The position numbers and the translations under genes are program-made. A model generated the notes under the pieces. It worked only from the letters and a program-made list of their open reading frames with translations. It searched no databases and had not been told where the DNA came from. From Gemmatimonadota bacterium (GTDB lineage Bacteria > Gemmatimonadota > Gemmatimonadetes > Palauibacterales > Palauibacteraceae): 48,043 nt of DNA. This document shows, piece by piece, positions 7,038 to 15,054 of this stretch (positions are counted from its first letter, which is position 1; every line of letters begins with the position of its first letter). The DNA lies in the NCBI GenBank assembly GCA_020351855.1, contig CP070670.1, positions 681,158-729,200 of the forward strand, written 5' to 3'.

Positions 7038-7624
7038 GCACCGTGAGCCGCAGCCGGCGGACGCGGCGTGGCGCGAGGTCGGGTGGCGGCAGGCCGGGCC
7101 GGACAGCGCGCCGGACAGGCTCGAAGCCCCGGGGGCGACGACGTCCGGGACCTCCGAGGCTCGCCGTCGCGTCGGCGTTCGCGATGGTCCTCGTGCTGCT
7201 CGGCTCGGCCTGGTGGGGCTGGAGGGAGGCGCGTGACCCGATCGCTCCGGAGGATGACCCGTTCGCCAAACAGACGGAGCTCCCGCCGGAGCCCCACCCG
7301 ATTGCGCGCATCGAGGTGCTCAACGGCGCAGGCGAGGCGGGTGCTGCGCAGAAGGCGGCCGAGATCCTTCGGCAGGCCGGATTCGATGTCGTGTACTTCG
7401 GGAACGCGGGCGACTTCGACAACCCTCGCACGCGCGTGATCGACCGGGTCGGAGGCAGCAGGGGCGTCGACTCGCTGGTCGCCTGGCTGCGCGTCGAAGG
7501 GCTCGAGACGGAACCGGATCCCGCCCTACATCTCGACGCTACCGTCGTCCTTGGCGCGGACTGGCAGCATCGGCTCCGTCTCGTTCCGGACTCGCTTCGC
7601 GAAGCGGCCGCCCCCCGCCGCTGA
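7034..7624 (+). CDS. Membrane-anchored LytR_C-domain protein
   Basis: Unknown function. The protein (196 residues) has a very basic cytoplasmic N-terminus (about residues 1-42), one transmembrane segment around residues 43-63 (LAVASAFAMVLVLLGSAWWG), and an extracytoplasmic LytR_C-like domain from about residue 85 (IARIEVLNGAGEAGAAQKAA). LytR_C domains occur at the end of cell-wall glycopolymer ligases, but there is no LCP catalytic domain here. The GTG start overlaps the stop of the YqeK-like gene (GTGA). A second in-frame GTG at 7043 is possible. In many genomes this pair is followed by rsfS; here a convergent rlmN follows. Confidence 0.7.
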   Translation: MSTVSRSRRTRRGARSGGGRPGRTARRTGSKPRGRRRPGPPRLAVASAFAMVLVLLGSAWWGWREARDPIAPEDDPFAKQTELPPEPHPIARIEVLNGAGEAGAAQKAAEILRQAGFDVVYFGNAGDFDNPRTRVIDRVGGSRGVDSLVAWLRVEGLETEPDPALHLDATVVLGADWQHRLRLVPDSLREAAAPRR

Positions 7625-7630
7625 CCGACC

Positions 7631-7654
7631 AGGGCTGATCGATAGGGCAGCCCT
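7631..7654. terminator. Hairpin between convergent genes (weak bidirectional terminator candidate)
   Basis: AGGGCTG (7631-7637) pairs with CAGCCCT (7648-7654) around a 10-base loop, in the 43-base spacer where the LytR_C gene and rlmN converge. No T-run follows on either strand. Confidence 0.4.
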
Positions 7655-7667
7655 TGCCGGCCGCGCC

Positions 7668-8771
7668 TCAGGCAGCCGGCTCTCTCGCCTCGAGCCGGAG
7701 CTGGCCGCAGGCCGCGGCGATGTCTCGGCCACGCGGCGTTCGCAGGGCAGCTTGGACGCCCCGCTCTTGGAGGGTGCGGGCGAACGCGGCCATCCGTTCG
7801 GCGGAGCTCGGCCTCCAGTCTACGAACGGGATGGGATTGAACGGGATGAGGTTCACGAAGGCAGGCAGGCCCCGCACGAGCCCCGCCAGCCGCCGTGCCT
7901 GTCCGGGTCGATCGTTCACATCCTGGATCAGGGTGTACTCGAAGGTGATTCGCCTTCCCCGCAGGCTCGCGTACTCGCGGATCGCCTCGAGCAGCTCGGG
8001 CAGCGGATGCCGTCGCTCGATCGGCATGAGGCTGGCGCGCAGCTCGTGGTCGGGTGCGTGCAGGGAGACCGCCAAGCCGAACTGCTCGGGTCTGCTGGCG
8101 AGCGTGAGGATTCCCGGCACGAGTCCGACGGTCGAGATCGTGATGCGTCGCGCACCGACGCCGAAGCCTCGGTGGAGAACGTCCAGGGAGACCTGGACGG
8201 CCTCCAGGTTGGCCAGCGGCTCGCCCATCCCCATGTACACGATGCGATCCACCGGGCGCTGCCACTCCGATTCCGCGAATCGGGATGCATCCCTGAACTG
8301 GGCTGAGATCTCGGCTCCGCTGAGCTGCCGGCGGAACCCGAAATGGCCCGTCGCGCAGAAGGTGCATCCGAGGGCGCAGCCCGCCTGTGACGACAGGCAT
8401 AGGGTCAAGCGGTCGGAGGTGGGGATCAGGACAGACTCGATCTGTTCGTCGTCCGCCAGCCTCCAGAGGTGCTTGACCGTCCCGTCCCGGGAACGGGCGA
8501 CATGCGCCGGTTCAAGCGGCGTGAGGGAGAATTCCCGATCGAGGGCTGCGCGGAGCTCCTTCGGTAGGTTGGTCGCCTCCTCGAACGTGCGGATGCGGCG
8601 GTCGAACACCCAGGCGCGAACCTGCTCCGTCCGGTACGGCGGTGCCGCACGCGCCTCCATGAAGGCGCCGATCCGGATCAGCGTCTCCTCGGGTGGTCCT
8701 CCGAGGAGCTCGATCGGCCTGCGACCGGTCGAGGCCTGCGGAAATGGATCGGACTCGGCGTGGCTGGTCAT
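7668..8771 (-). CDS. rlmN: 23S rRNA (A2503-C2)/tRNA (A37-C2) methyltransferase RlmN
   Basis: Radical-SAM enzyme that methylates C2 of adenosine 2503 in 23S rRNA. The iron-sulfur cluster motif CxxxCxxC is in GCALGCTFCATG. The SAM-binding GMGEPLAN stretch is present, and the C-terminal RGRDIAAACGQLR carries the conserved cysteine that resolves the methyl-Cys intermediate. I place the start at ATG 8771 (MTSHAESDPF), giving 367 residues, the normal size. The frame stays open further upstream but would then cross the vanZ-aspS promoters and encode atypical sequence. Confidence 0.92.
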   Translation of the reverse strand: MTSHAESDPFPQASTGRRPIELLGGPPEETLIRIGAFMEARAAPPYRTEQVRAWVFDRRIRTFEEATNLPKELRAALDREFSLTPLEPAHVARSRDGTVKHLWRLADDEQIESVLIPTSDRLTLCLSSQAGCALGCTFCATGHFGFRRQLSGAEISAQFRDASRFAESEWQRPVDRIVYMGMGEPLANLEAVQVSLDVLHRGFGVGARRITISTVGLVPGILTLASRPEQFGLAVSLHAPDHELRASLMPIERRHPLPELLEAIREYASLRGRRITFEYTLIQDVNDRPGQARRLAGLVRGLPAFVNLIPFNPIPFVDWRPSSAERMAAFARTLQERGVQAALRTPRGRDIAAACGQLRLEAREPAA

Positions 8772-8803
8772 CGCTCGGACTGGCTGCTCATCTTCCGGAC
8801 ACG

Positions 8804-8822
8804 GCGCCGGCCGGGCCGGCGC
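8804..8822. repeat. GC-only inverted repeat upstream of rlmN
   Basis: GCGCCGGCC and GGCCGGCGC form a perfect inverted repeat around a single G, two bases before the tandem promoter repeat at 8824 and 33 bases from the rlmN start. It could be a binding site or a leader hairpin for rlmN. Confidence 0.4.
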
Positions 8823-8823
8823 G

Positions 8824-8885
8824 GCTTGCTGGCCCAAGAGGGCAGGAATATGCTGCTTGCTGGCCCAAAAGGGCGGAAATATACT
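8824..8885 (+). promoter_or_regulatory. Tandemly duplicated promoter with palindromic spacer (vanZ-aspS operon)
   Basis: Two adjacent 31-base units (8824-8854 and 8855-8885) differ at only four positions, all G/A transitions. Each contains TTGCTG, a spacer of exactly 17 bases, and a -10 hexamer: TATGCT in the first, TATACT in the second. Each spacer carries a dyad: GCCCAAGAGGGC or GCCCAAAAGGGC. Both promoters point toward vanZ, with predicted starts near 8861 and 8892. The dyad between -35 and -10 is a typical repressor position. Promoter geometry is seen in the sequence; regulator and activity are inferred. Confidence 0.65.
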
Positions 8886-8969
8886 GCGACGCGTTGTACT
8901 TTCGCGTGCGCCACGCGTTCCTCCAAGCCTGCCAGAGGATGCCGTGTTCCGGTCGGACGTAAATCCCCC

Positions 8970-9356
8970 GTGAAGAGTCGCGTGAACGCGTGGTGGCCGG
9001 TCGTCGCCTGGACGCTCGTCATCCTCCTGCTCACCGCCGTACGGTTGCCGGAGTGGAAAGGAGCGGCCGGCACGCAGGCGGACAAGATCGTGCACTTCGG
9101 CCTGTACTTTGGGCTCGGTCTGACCCTCGGACGTGCCGCCCGCCTCTCCCGACTTCGCGGGATCCTGGCCCTTTCCGCCCCGCTCGCGGCCGGCATCGGG
9201 TTTGCAGCCGTGGACGAGCTAATGCAGGGCTGGGTCCCCACGCGAGTGCCGCAGATGTCCGACTGGCTGGCGGATGTCGCCGGACTGCTCGCGGCATATG
9301 CCCTCTATCTTGCCAGGTGGAGACATCGATGGAAGACCGAAGCACGCGCGGGCTGA
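8970..9356 (+). CDS. VanZ-like membrane protein
   Basis: Small integral membrane protein of the VanZ-like family (128 residues). There are about four hydrophobic helices, starting with WWPVVAWTLVILLLTAV. Family motifs are DKIVHFGLYFGLGLTLGRA and VDELMQGWVPTRVPQMSDWL; the latter is the VanZ 'DExxQ..P.R..S..D' signature with Met where His is common. The role is unknown in most bacteria; the prototype affects teicoplanin resistance. GTG 8970 is taken as the start; GTG 8982 is also possible, and neither has a strong ribosome-binding site. The 3' end overlaps aspS by 28 bases. Confidence 0.78.
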   Translation: MKSRVNAWWPVVAWTLVILLLTAVRLPEWKGAAGTQADKIVHFGLYFGLGLTLGRAARLSRLRGILALSAPLAAGIGFAAVDELMQGWVPTRVPQMSDWLADVAGLLAAYALYLARWRHRWKTEARAG

Positions 9357-11149
9357 CCCGGGCCGCGAGCCTCGCGACATCCTGGAGAGATGCCCGCTGC
9401 GGCGATCTGTCCGCTGCTTGGACGGGCAGGCGGGTCAAGCTCGCAGGCTGGGTGCACCGGGTCCGTGACCTGGGAGGCGTCCTCTTCGTTCAGTTGCGAG
9501 ACAGAGGAGGGCGTGTCCAGCTCGCTTTCGGTCCCGACTGGTGCGATGCGGATCTCATTGCCAGAGCCCGGGAGCTTGGCGCGGAAGATGTCGTGCAGGT
9601 CGAAGGCGAGGTCGTGGGCCGGCCGCCGGAGGCGGTCAATCCCGAAATGGCCACGGGCGCCGTGGAGGTCCACGTGGATGGCCTTCGGATGCTCTCCCGG
9701 GCTGCGGCCCTCCCGATTCTCGTAGCGGGGGTGGACGAGGCCCCCCCTGCCGAGGAGCTCCGGCTGCGGCACCGCGTCCTCGATCTGCGCCGACCGCAGA
9801 TGATCCGGAACTTCGAGGTTAGGCACGCCGCGGTCGCGGGGGCCCGCGAGGCCCTCTCGGAGGAGGGTTTCGTCGAAGTGGAGACTCCCCTGCTTACCCG
9901 CCGCACGCCCGAGGGGGCACGCGACTACCTCGTCCCGAGCCGGGTGAATCCAGGCGAGTTCTATGCGCTGCCCCAGTCGCCGCAGCTCTACAAGCAGCTC
10001 CTCATGGTTGCCGGGTTCGATCGATACTTCCAGATCGCCCGCTGTCTGAGGGACGAGGACCTCCGAGCCGACCGGCAGCCCGAGTTCACCCAGGTCGACG
10101 TCGAGATGGCCTTCGTAGGCGTCGATGACGTGCTCGGTGTGTGCGAGCGGATGCTGGGGCGGATGTGGAGCCGCGCCGTCGGGGTGGAGATCGAGCTGCC
10201 GTTTCCCCGCATCTCGCACGCGGAGGCGCTCGAGCGGTACGGGACTGACAAGCCCGATCTCCGGGTTGACTGGGAGCTCGGGGACTTCACGGAACTGCTT
10301 ACGGGAGCCGGTTTCGGAATATTCGACGCGGCGGCCGAGGCAGGTGGCCGGGTGCGCGGTCTGATCGTGAGGGGAGGCGGCGCGCTTTCGCGAGCGGAGA
10401 TCGGCGGCCTGGACGACCTGGCCAGGCAAAACGGGGCGAAGGGGGTCATCTGGCTGAGGGCCGGGGAGGCTTGGTCCGGACCGATCGCGAAGTACGTAAG
10501 CGACGGGATCGGCCAGGCGCTCCGCGAAACGTACGGCGTGGCCGAAGGGGACCTGCTTCTGCTGGTGGCCGGTCCGGACTCCGAGACCCGGGGCGCCCTC
10601 GCGGCGCTGCGCCGCGAGGCTGCAAGCCGCGTCGGTGCCGTGGACGCAACCGCGCACCGGTGGCTCTGGGTCGTGGACTTTCCGCTGTTCGAGCCGGATC
10701 CCGACACCGGGGCACCGATTGCCGCGCACCACCCGTTCACCATGCCGCTCGACGCGGATCCCGATCGGATTCGGGAGGATCCGTTCGCGGTCACCGCACT
10801 GGCCTACGATGTAGTGTACAACGGGGTCGAGCTGGCCAGCGGGAGCATTCGCTGCCACGACGCGGAGATCCAGCGGGCCATCCTCGAGGTCCTGGGATTC
10901 GAGCGCCAGGAGGCCGAGCGACGCTTCGGTTTTCTGCTGGAAGCGTTTCGCTACGGCGCGCCGCCGCACGGCGGATACGCGCTGGGCCTCGATCGGACGA
11001 TCGCCCTCATGGTGGGGGCCCCCTCCCTTCGGGATGTCATCGCGTTCCCGAAGACGACGGCCGCCCGCGGACTCATGGAGGGGACCCCGTCCGCGGTGGA
11101 ACCGCAGGACCTCGCGGGGCTACATATTCAGTTATGCGAGGACGACTGA
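9329..11149 (+). CDS. aspS: Aspartate--tRNA ligase AspS
   Basis: Class II aminoacyl-tRNA synthetase of the bacterial type with the GAD insertion (606 residues). The OB-fold anticodon domain is at about 30-130. Motif 2 is in RCLRDEDLRADRQPEFTQVD and motif 3 in GYALGLDRTIAL. Leu48 in RVRDLGG occupies the position where non-discriminating enzymes usually have His, so this enzyme probably charges only tRNA-Asp. ATG 9329 was chosen because GGTGGAGA lies six bases upstream and the start of family homology matches. It begins inside the vanZ gene, which suggests translational coupling. Confidence 0.95.
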   Translation: MEDRSTRGLTRAASLATSWRDARCGDLSAAWTGRRVKLAGWVHRVRDLGGVLFVQLRDRGGRVQLAFGPDWCDADLIARARELGAEDVVQVEGEVVGRPPEAVNPEMATGAVEVHVDGLRMLSRAAALPILVAGVDEAPPAEELRLRHRVLDLRRPQMIRNFEVRHAAVAGAREALSEEGFVEVETPLLTRRTPEGARDYLVPSRVNPGEFYALPQSPQLYKQLLMVAGFDRYFQIARCLRDEDLRADRQPEFTQVDVEMAFVGVDDVLGVCERMLGRMWSRAVGVEIELPFPRISHAEALERYGTDKPDLRVDWELGDFTELLTGAGFGIFDAAAEAGGRVRGLIVRGGGALSRAEIGGLDDLARQNGAKGVIWLRAGEAWSGPIAKYVSDGIGQALRETYGVAEGDLLLLVAGPDSETRGALAALRREAASRVGAVDATAHRWLWVVDFPLFEPDPDTGAPIAAHHPFTMPLDADPDRIREDPFAVTALAYDVVYNGVELASGSIRCHDAEIQRAILEVLGFERQEAERRFGFLLEAFRYGAPPHGGYALGLDRTIALMVGAPSLRDVIAFPKTTAARGLMEGTPSAVEPQDLAGLHIQLCEDD

Positions 11150-11159
11150 AGAGGCGTCC

Positions 11160-12164
11160 GTGAGCTCTAAGACCACCGAACCCCCGACCGTTCAGGAGAA
11201 GCTGGATGCCGTCGGGGCGGATCAGCTGCTGCTGGCCGGCGTGAACGACGCTCACCTCGCCGAGCTCGCCCGCTTGTCTGATTCCCGCGTCATCCTCCGA
11301 GGCGACCACCTCATCCTCTCCGGGACGTCGGCGGCGGTTCAGAAGGCCGCGCCAGCCGCCCGGCACATGATCGAGCTGTCTCGCATGCGCAAGTCCTTTT
11401 CCGTGGCGGATATCGCACGCTTTCTGGATGAGATGCCCGAAGGCTCCACGGTACCGGGGGAGGAGGCGGAAGCCCTGATCCTGCCGCGCGCCCGCATGGT
11501 CATCCGGCCTCGCTCGGCGGGGCAAGGAGCCTATGTCGACGCCATCCGGGACAACGACATCGTCGTCGGGATCGGTCCGGCCGGGACCGGAAAGACGTAC
11601 TTGGCGGTTGCGCGCGCCGTGGAGGCCCTCCACCTGAAGCGTGTGCGCCGGATCATCCTGACCCGGCCCGCCGTCGAGGCCGGCGAGGCTCTCGGCTTTC
11701 TGCCGGGCGACATCCGGGAAAAGGTCGACCCGTATCTGAGGCCCCTGTACGACGCCCTCGAGGACATGATGCCGGCCGACAAGGTGCGGCGGGCCATCGA
11801 GGATCACACGATCGAGATCGCCCCTCTGGCCTACATGCGGGGACGAACCCTGTCGGACGCCTTTCTCATCCTGGATGAGGCGCAGAACGCGACGACGGCG
11901 CAGATGAAGATGTTCCTCACCCGTCTCGGTCTGAACTCCAAGACGGTCATCACGGGCGACAAGACGCAGATCGACCTTCCGCGCCGCGACAACTCCGGTC
12001 TGCTTGAGATCGAGGAGATCCTGAAGGGCATCGATGGGATAGAGTTCGTCTATCTGACGGAGCTCGACGTCGTTCGCCATCGGCTCGTCAAGGAGATCAT
12101 CCGTGCCTACGGAGAGCGGACGCCGGCCGAGGAGCGGGGGCCGGGCGACGGGGCGGTGAGGTAG
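11160..12164 (+). CDS. PhoH-family ATPase
   Basis: PhoH/YbeZ-type P-loop ATPase with 334 residues, usually linked to RNA metabolism and functioning with YbeY. Walker A is GPAGTGKT and Walker B is FLILDEAQNATTAQMKMFL. The N-terminal region with a KH-like/helical part (residues 15-80) is typical of the family. The GTG start follows GAAGAGG by five bases and lies 10 bases after the aspS stop. Downstream, pgpH and ybeY complete the widely conserved phoH-pgpH-ybeY order. Confidence 0.9.
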   Translation: MSSKTTEPPTVQEKLDAVGADQLLLAGVNDAHLAELARLSDSRVILRGDHLILSGTSAAVQKAAPAARHMIELSRMRKSFSVADIARFLDEMPEGSTVPGEEAEALILPRARMVIRPRSAGQGAYVDAIRDNDIVVGIGPAGTGKTYLAVARAVEALHLKRVRRIILTRPAVEAGEALGFLPGDIREKVDPYLRPLYDALEDMMPADKVRRAIEDHTIEIAPLAYMRGRTLSDAFLILDEAQNATTAQMKMFLTRLGLNSKTVITGDKTQIDLPRRDNSGLLEIEEILKGIDGIEFVYLTELDVVRHRLVKEIIRAYGERTPAEERGPGDGAVR

Positions 12165-12166
12165 TC

Positions 12167-14494
12167 ATGACCACCCACTACCCGGAGAGCTGGCGCGACG
12201 CGTTGCGGGCGATTGGACGAGCGCCGGGCGCCGGTTGGCGCTCGCGCCTCGTGCATCACGGTAGCCGGGCCCTGCTCCTTCTGGCACTGGCGCTTGCCGT
12301 CCCCCTGCTGTTTCCCGGCGCCCCGCTGCCCGATTTCGCCCGCCTCGAGCAGGGGCAGGTCGCTACCGAGGACATCATTGCCGACCTGTCGTTCGACGTC
12401 CCCAAGTCGCCCGAGCGTCTCCAGGCCGAGCGAGCAGAGGCGGAGCGGGGGGTGGCACCGATCTTCACGTACGACCGTGAGGCCGTCGATCGAGCCACCC
12501 AGCGCGTGCGGCAGATGTTCGCCCGCCTGGACAGCGCCCTGGCCGTCGCGGACGACGACACGGCTGCCGCGCGCATCGTGCTGGCCGACCTGGAGAACGT
12601 GACCGTCCCGACCCTCGAACAGGCGACATACCTGCGCGTCGGTTCGCGTCGGCGCCTTCTGCGGGACGCCCTCCTGCGGGCCTACGACCGCCTGCTGCCG
12701 ATCGGCGTGGTCTCGAGCCGCGATCTGTCGGACGTGCTGTCGGCCCAGGTCATCGTGCGCCAGGACGGTGGGGACCGGCTCGTCCGCCGCGATTCGCTGC
12801 TGGACGTTGCCGGCTTCTACGCCCGTGCCTCGGAAATAGCGCCGTCCAGCCTCGCCGTGGAGGGCCTGCAGCTCTATCAGACGCTCGTCGTCCACTACCT
12901 GGAGGAGAGCCTCAGGCTGGATCTGGAAGCCACGGCGCGCGCCCGACAGCAGGCGCGCAATGCTGTGCAGGAATCCGCCGGCTTCGTCCTCGAGGGGGAG
13001 CGCATCGTGGGGGCGCACGAGCGCGTGGGAAGGGAGGAGATCGAGAAGCTGCGGGCCTACAGCGCGGCCCTCACCGATGCTGGCTTGGCGGGGCGCGCCG
13101 GGTCTTTCCTGCATTCGCTGGGCGGGCTTCTCTACGCGATGGTAGTCATCGCCATACTCTGGGCCGTGCTCTACTTCTACCGACGGGCCCCCGTGTATGA
13201 GAGCGCCAGGAGCTTCGCCATCGTGGTGCTTCTCCCGCTCGTCGTCCTCCTCCTGGCGAGCGTGGTAGCCCGGGCCAGCGCTCCTCCCGCGCTCATCCCG
13301 GTCGCCCTCGCCGGGCTACTCGTCGCGGCACTGTTCGACGGCCTGCTGGCGATCGTCTCGGTGATGGTCATCGCCGCGCTCCTTGCCGGCCAAACGGCAT
13401 TTCCCGGCCTCAGCGCGGCCTTTCTGACGATGGCTGCGGGTACGGCGGCGGCGGCCGCGATACGCATACTTCGCCGCCGGGCGGACAGCTGGAAGGTCAT
13501 CGCGATCATCACGGCGGCGTACTTCCTGGCCTCGCTCGCCCTCGGCCTGCTGTTCTCGTGGTCCGCCCGAGAGCTCGTCGCTGCCACGGCTTTTGGGGCG
13601 CTCAGCGCGACGGTCTGCACGGTGCTCGTGGTCGGGGGGCTCCTGCCCGCGCTGGAGACGTTCACCGGTGTCACCACCCGCCAGACGCTGCTGGAGCTGT
13701 CTGACCTGAACCGTCCACTTCTCAGACAGCTGGCGAAGAAGGCGCCCGGCACCTACGCGCACTCGATCGGCGTCGCGAACCTCGCGGAGGCCGCGTGCAC
13801 GGCGATCGGGGCGAACGCCCTCCTCGCGCGGGTCGGCACCTACTACCACGACATCGGCAAGACGAAGCAACCGCAGTACTTCGTGGAGAACCAGCCGGGC
13901 GGCCGCAACCCGCATGACCGTCTGCGGCCATCGCGGAGCGCCGAAGTGATCAAAGAGCACGTGCGGGAGGGTCTCCGCTTGGCGGACGAGGCCCGTCTGC
14001 CCTCGGCCATCAAGGACTTCATCACCGAGCATCACGGCACGCTCACCATCTCCTACTTCCTCAACAAGGCGCGCGAGCAGGAGCCGGACGTCGACATCGA
14101 CTTGTGGGAGTACTCGTATCCCGGGCCCAAGCCCCAGTCGAGGGAGACTGCCGTCGTGATGCTCGCGGACTGCGTGGAGTCGGCGACGAGGACCCTGCCC
14201 GACCCGACGCCCGAGCGCATTCGGTCGCTCATCGATCAGCTGGTCGGGGCGCGGATCCGCGACGGCCAGCTGGACCAGTCGCCGCTGACCCTGGACGACA
14301 TCCACCGCATCAAGGCCGAATTCGCCCAGACGCTGACCAGCTTCTACCATCAGCGGGTGGAGTATCCAAGCGTGGCCAATCGGCAGTCCCCCCCGCCCGG
14401 CGCCGAACGGCGATCCGTCGCCGGGGGCTCGGCAGGCGGGGGCGCCCGCGCCGGGATTTCCCGCTCCAGCGGGACGGGGGCCCGGGCCGAGTAA
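12167..14494 (+). CDS. 7TM HD-domain phosphodiesterase, PgpH family (c-di-AMP hydrolase)
   Basis: Membrane protein of 775 residues. It has a first transmembrane helix at about residues 30-50, an extracytoplasmic 7TMR-HDED domain to about 310, a bundle of about six helices at 320-505, and a cytoplasmic HD domain at about 515-700. HD ligands include TYAHSIGVANLAEAA, the His561-Asp562 pair in YYHDIGKTKQPQYF, and EHHGTLTISYF. Characterised PgpH proteins hydrolyse cyclic di-AMP. No diadenylate cyclase is in the window. The ATG comes two bases after the phoH stop, so the two are co-translated. Confidence 0.88.
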   Translation: MTTHYPESWRDALRAIGRAPGAGWRSRLVHHGSRALLLLALALAVPLLFPGAPLPDFARLEQGQVATEDIIADLSFDVPKSPERLQAERAEAERGVAPIFTYDREAVDRATQRVRQMFARLDSALAVADDDTAAARIVLADLENVTVPTLEQATYLRVGSRRRLLRDALLRAYDRLLPIGVVSSRDLSDVLSAQVIVRQDGGDRLVRRDSLLDVAGFYARASEIAPSSLAVEGLQLYQTLVVHYLEESLRLDLEATARARQQARNAVQESAGFVLEGERIVGAHERVGREEIEKLRAYSAALTDAGLAGRAGSFLHSLGGLLYAMVVIAILWAVLYFYRRAPVYESARSFAIVVLLPLVVLLLASVVARASAPPALIPVALAGLLVAALFDGLLAIVSVMVIAALLAGQTAFPGLSAAFLTMAAGTAAAAAIRILRRRADSWKVIAIITAAYFLASLALGLLFSWSARELVAATAFGALSATVCTVLVVGGLLPALETFTGVTTRQTLLELSDLNRPLLRQLAKKAPGTYAHSIGVANLAEAACTAIGANALLARVGTYYHDIGKTKQPQYFVENQPGGRNPHDRLRPSRSAEVIKEHVREGLRLADEARLPSAIKDFITEHHGTLTISYFLNKAREQEPDVDIDLWEYSYPGPKPQSRETAVVMLADCVESATRTLPDPTPERIRSLIDQLVGARIRDGQLDQSPLTLDDIHRIKAEFAQTLTSFYHQRVEYPSVANRQSPPPGAERRSVAGGSAGGGARAGISRSSGTGARAE

Positions 14495-14550
14495 TCCCCG
14501 AGCGTGCCGAGCGGCGCTTGGGAGGACCACACGGTTGAGGAGCGAGCCCG

Positions 14551-14997
14551 GTGACGGTCCGAATCCAGTTTCACATGACGGAGATCTGGCCGGCCACGGC
14601 TTCCCTGCGACCCGTGCTCGAGAAGGGGGCCGCCACGGCGCTGGAGACGGCGGATCGACCCGTCAGCGGAGAGATCGAGGTGAGCTTCGTCGCGGAGGAC
14701 GTGATCCGTGAGCTGAACCGGCGCTATCTGAACCAGAGCGGCAGCACGGACGTTATCGCGTTCGATCTGGGGGACGGGGCGGAGCTGATCGGGGACGTCT
14801 ACATCGCACCCGAAGTGGCCGCGCGCAACGCGGAAGAACTCGGCATCCCCGAGGCTGAAGAGCTGATTCGTCTGGTCATCCACGGCGTGCTCCACCTGCT
14901 GGGCCATGACCACCCGGAGGGGGAGACGCGTCTCGCCTCGCCCATGTTCCGCCTCCAGGAGGAGTTGGTACAGCGCTTGACGGGCGCCGTCCCGTAG
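14551..14997 (+). CDS. ybeY: Endoribonuclease YbeY
   Basis: YbeY is a zinc-dependent endoribonuclease needed for 16S rRNA 3'-end maturation and late ribosome quality control. The metal-binding motif HGVLHLLGHDH (HxxxHxxGxDH) is intact near residue 111, and NRRYLNQSGSTDVIAFDL is the typical substrate-groove segment. The length of 148 residues is normal. The GTG start is preceded by GAGGAG at 8 bases. Position after phoH and pgpH matches the conserved gene order. Confidence 0.94.
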   Translation: MTVRIQFHMTEIWPATASLRPVLEKGAATALETADRPVSGEIEVSFVAEDVIRELNRRYLNQSGSTDVIAFDLGDGAELIGDVYIAPEVAARNAEELGIPEAEELIRLVIHGVLHLLGHDHPEGETRLASPMFRLQEELVQRLTGAVP

Positions 14998-15054
14998 AGC
15001 ACCCTCCGCGGACCCGCGGGTCGACGGACACAGGCAACCAGCGGCAGAGGAGCA

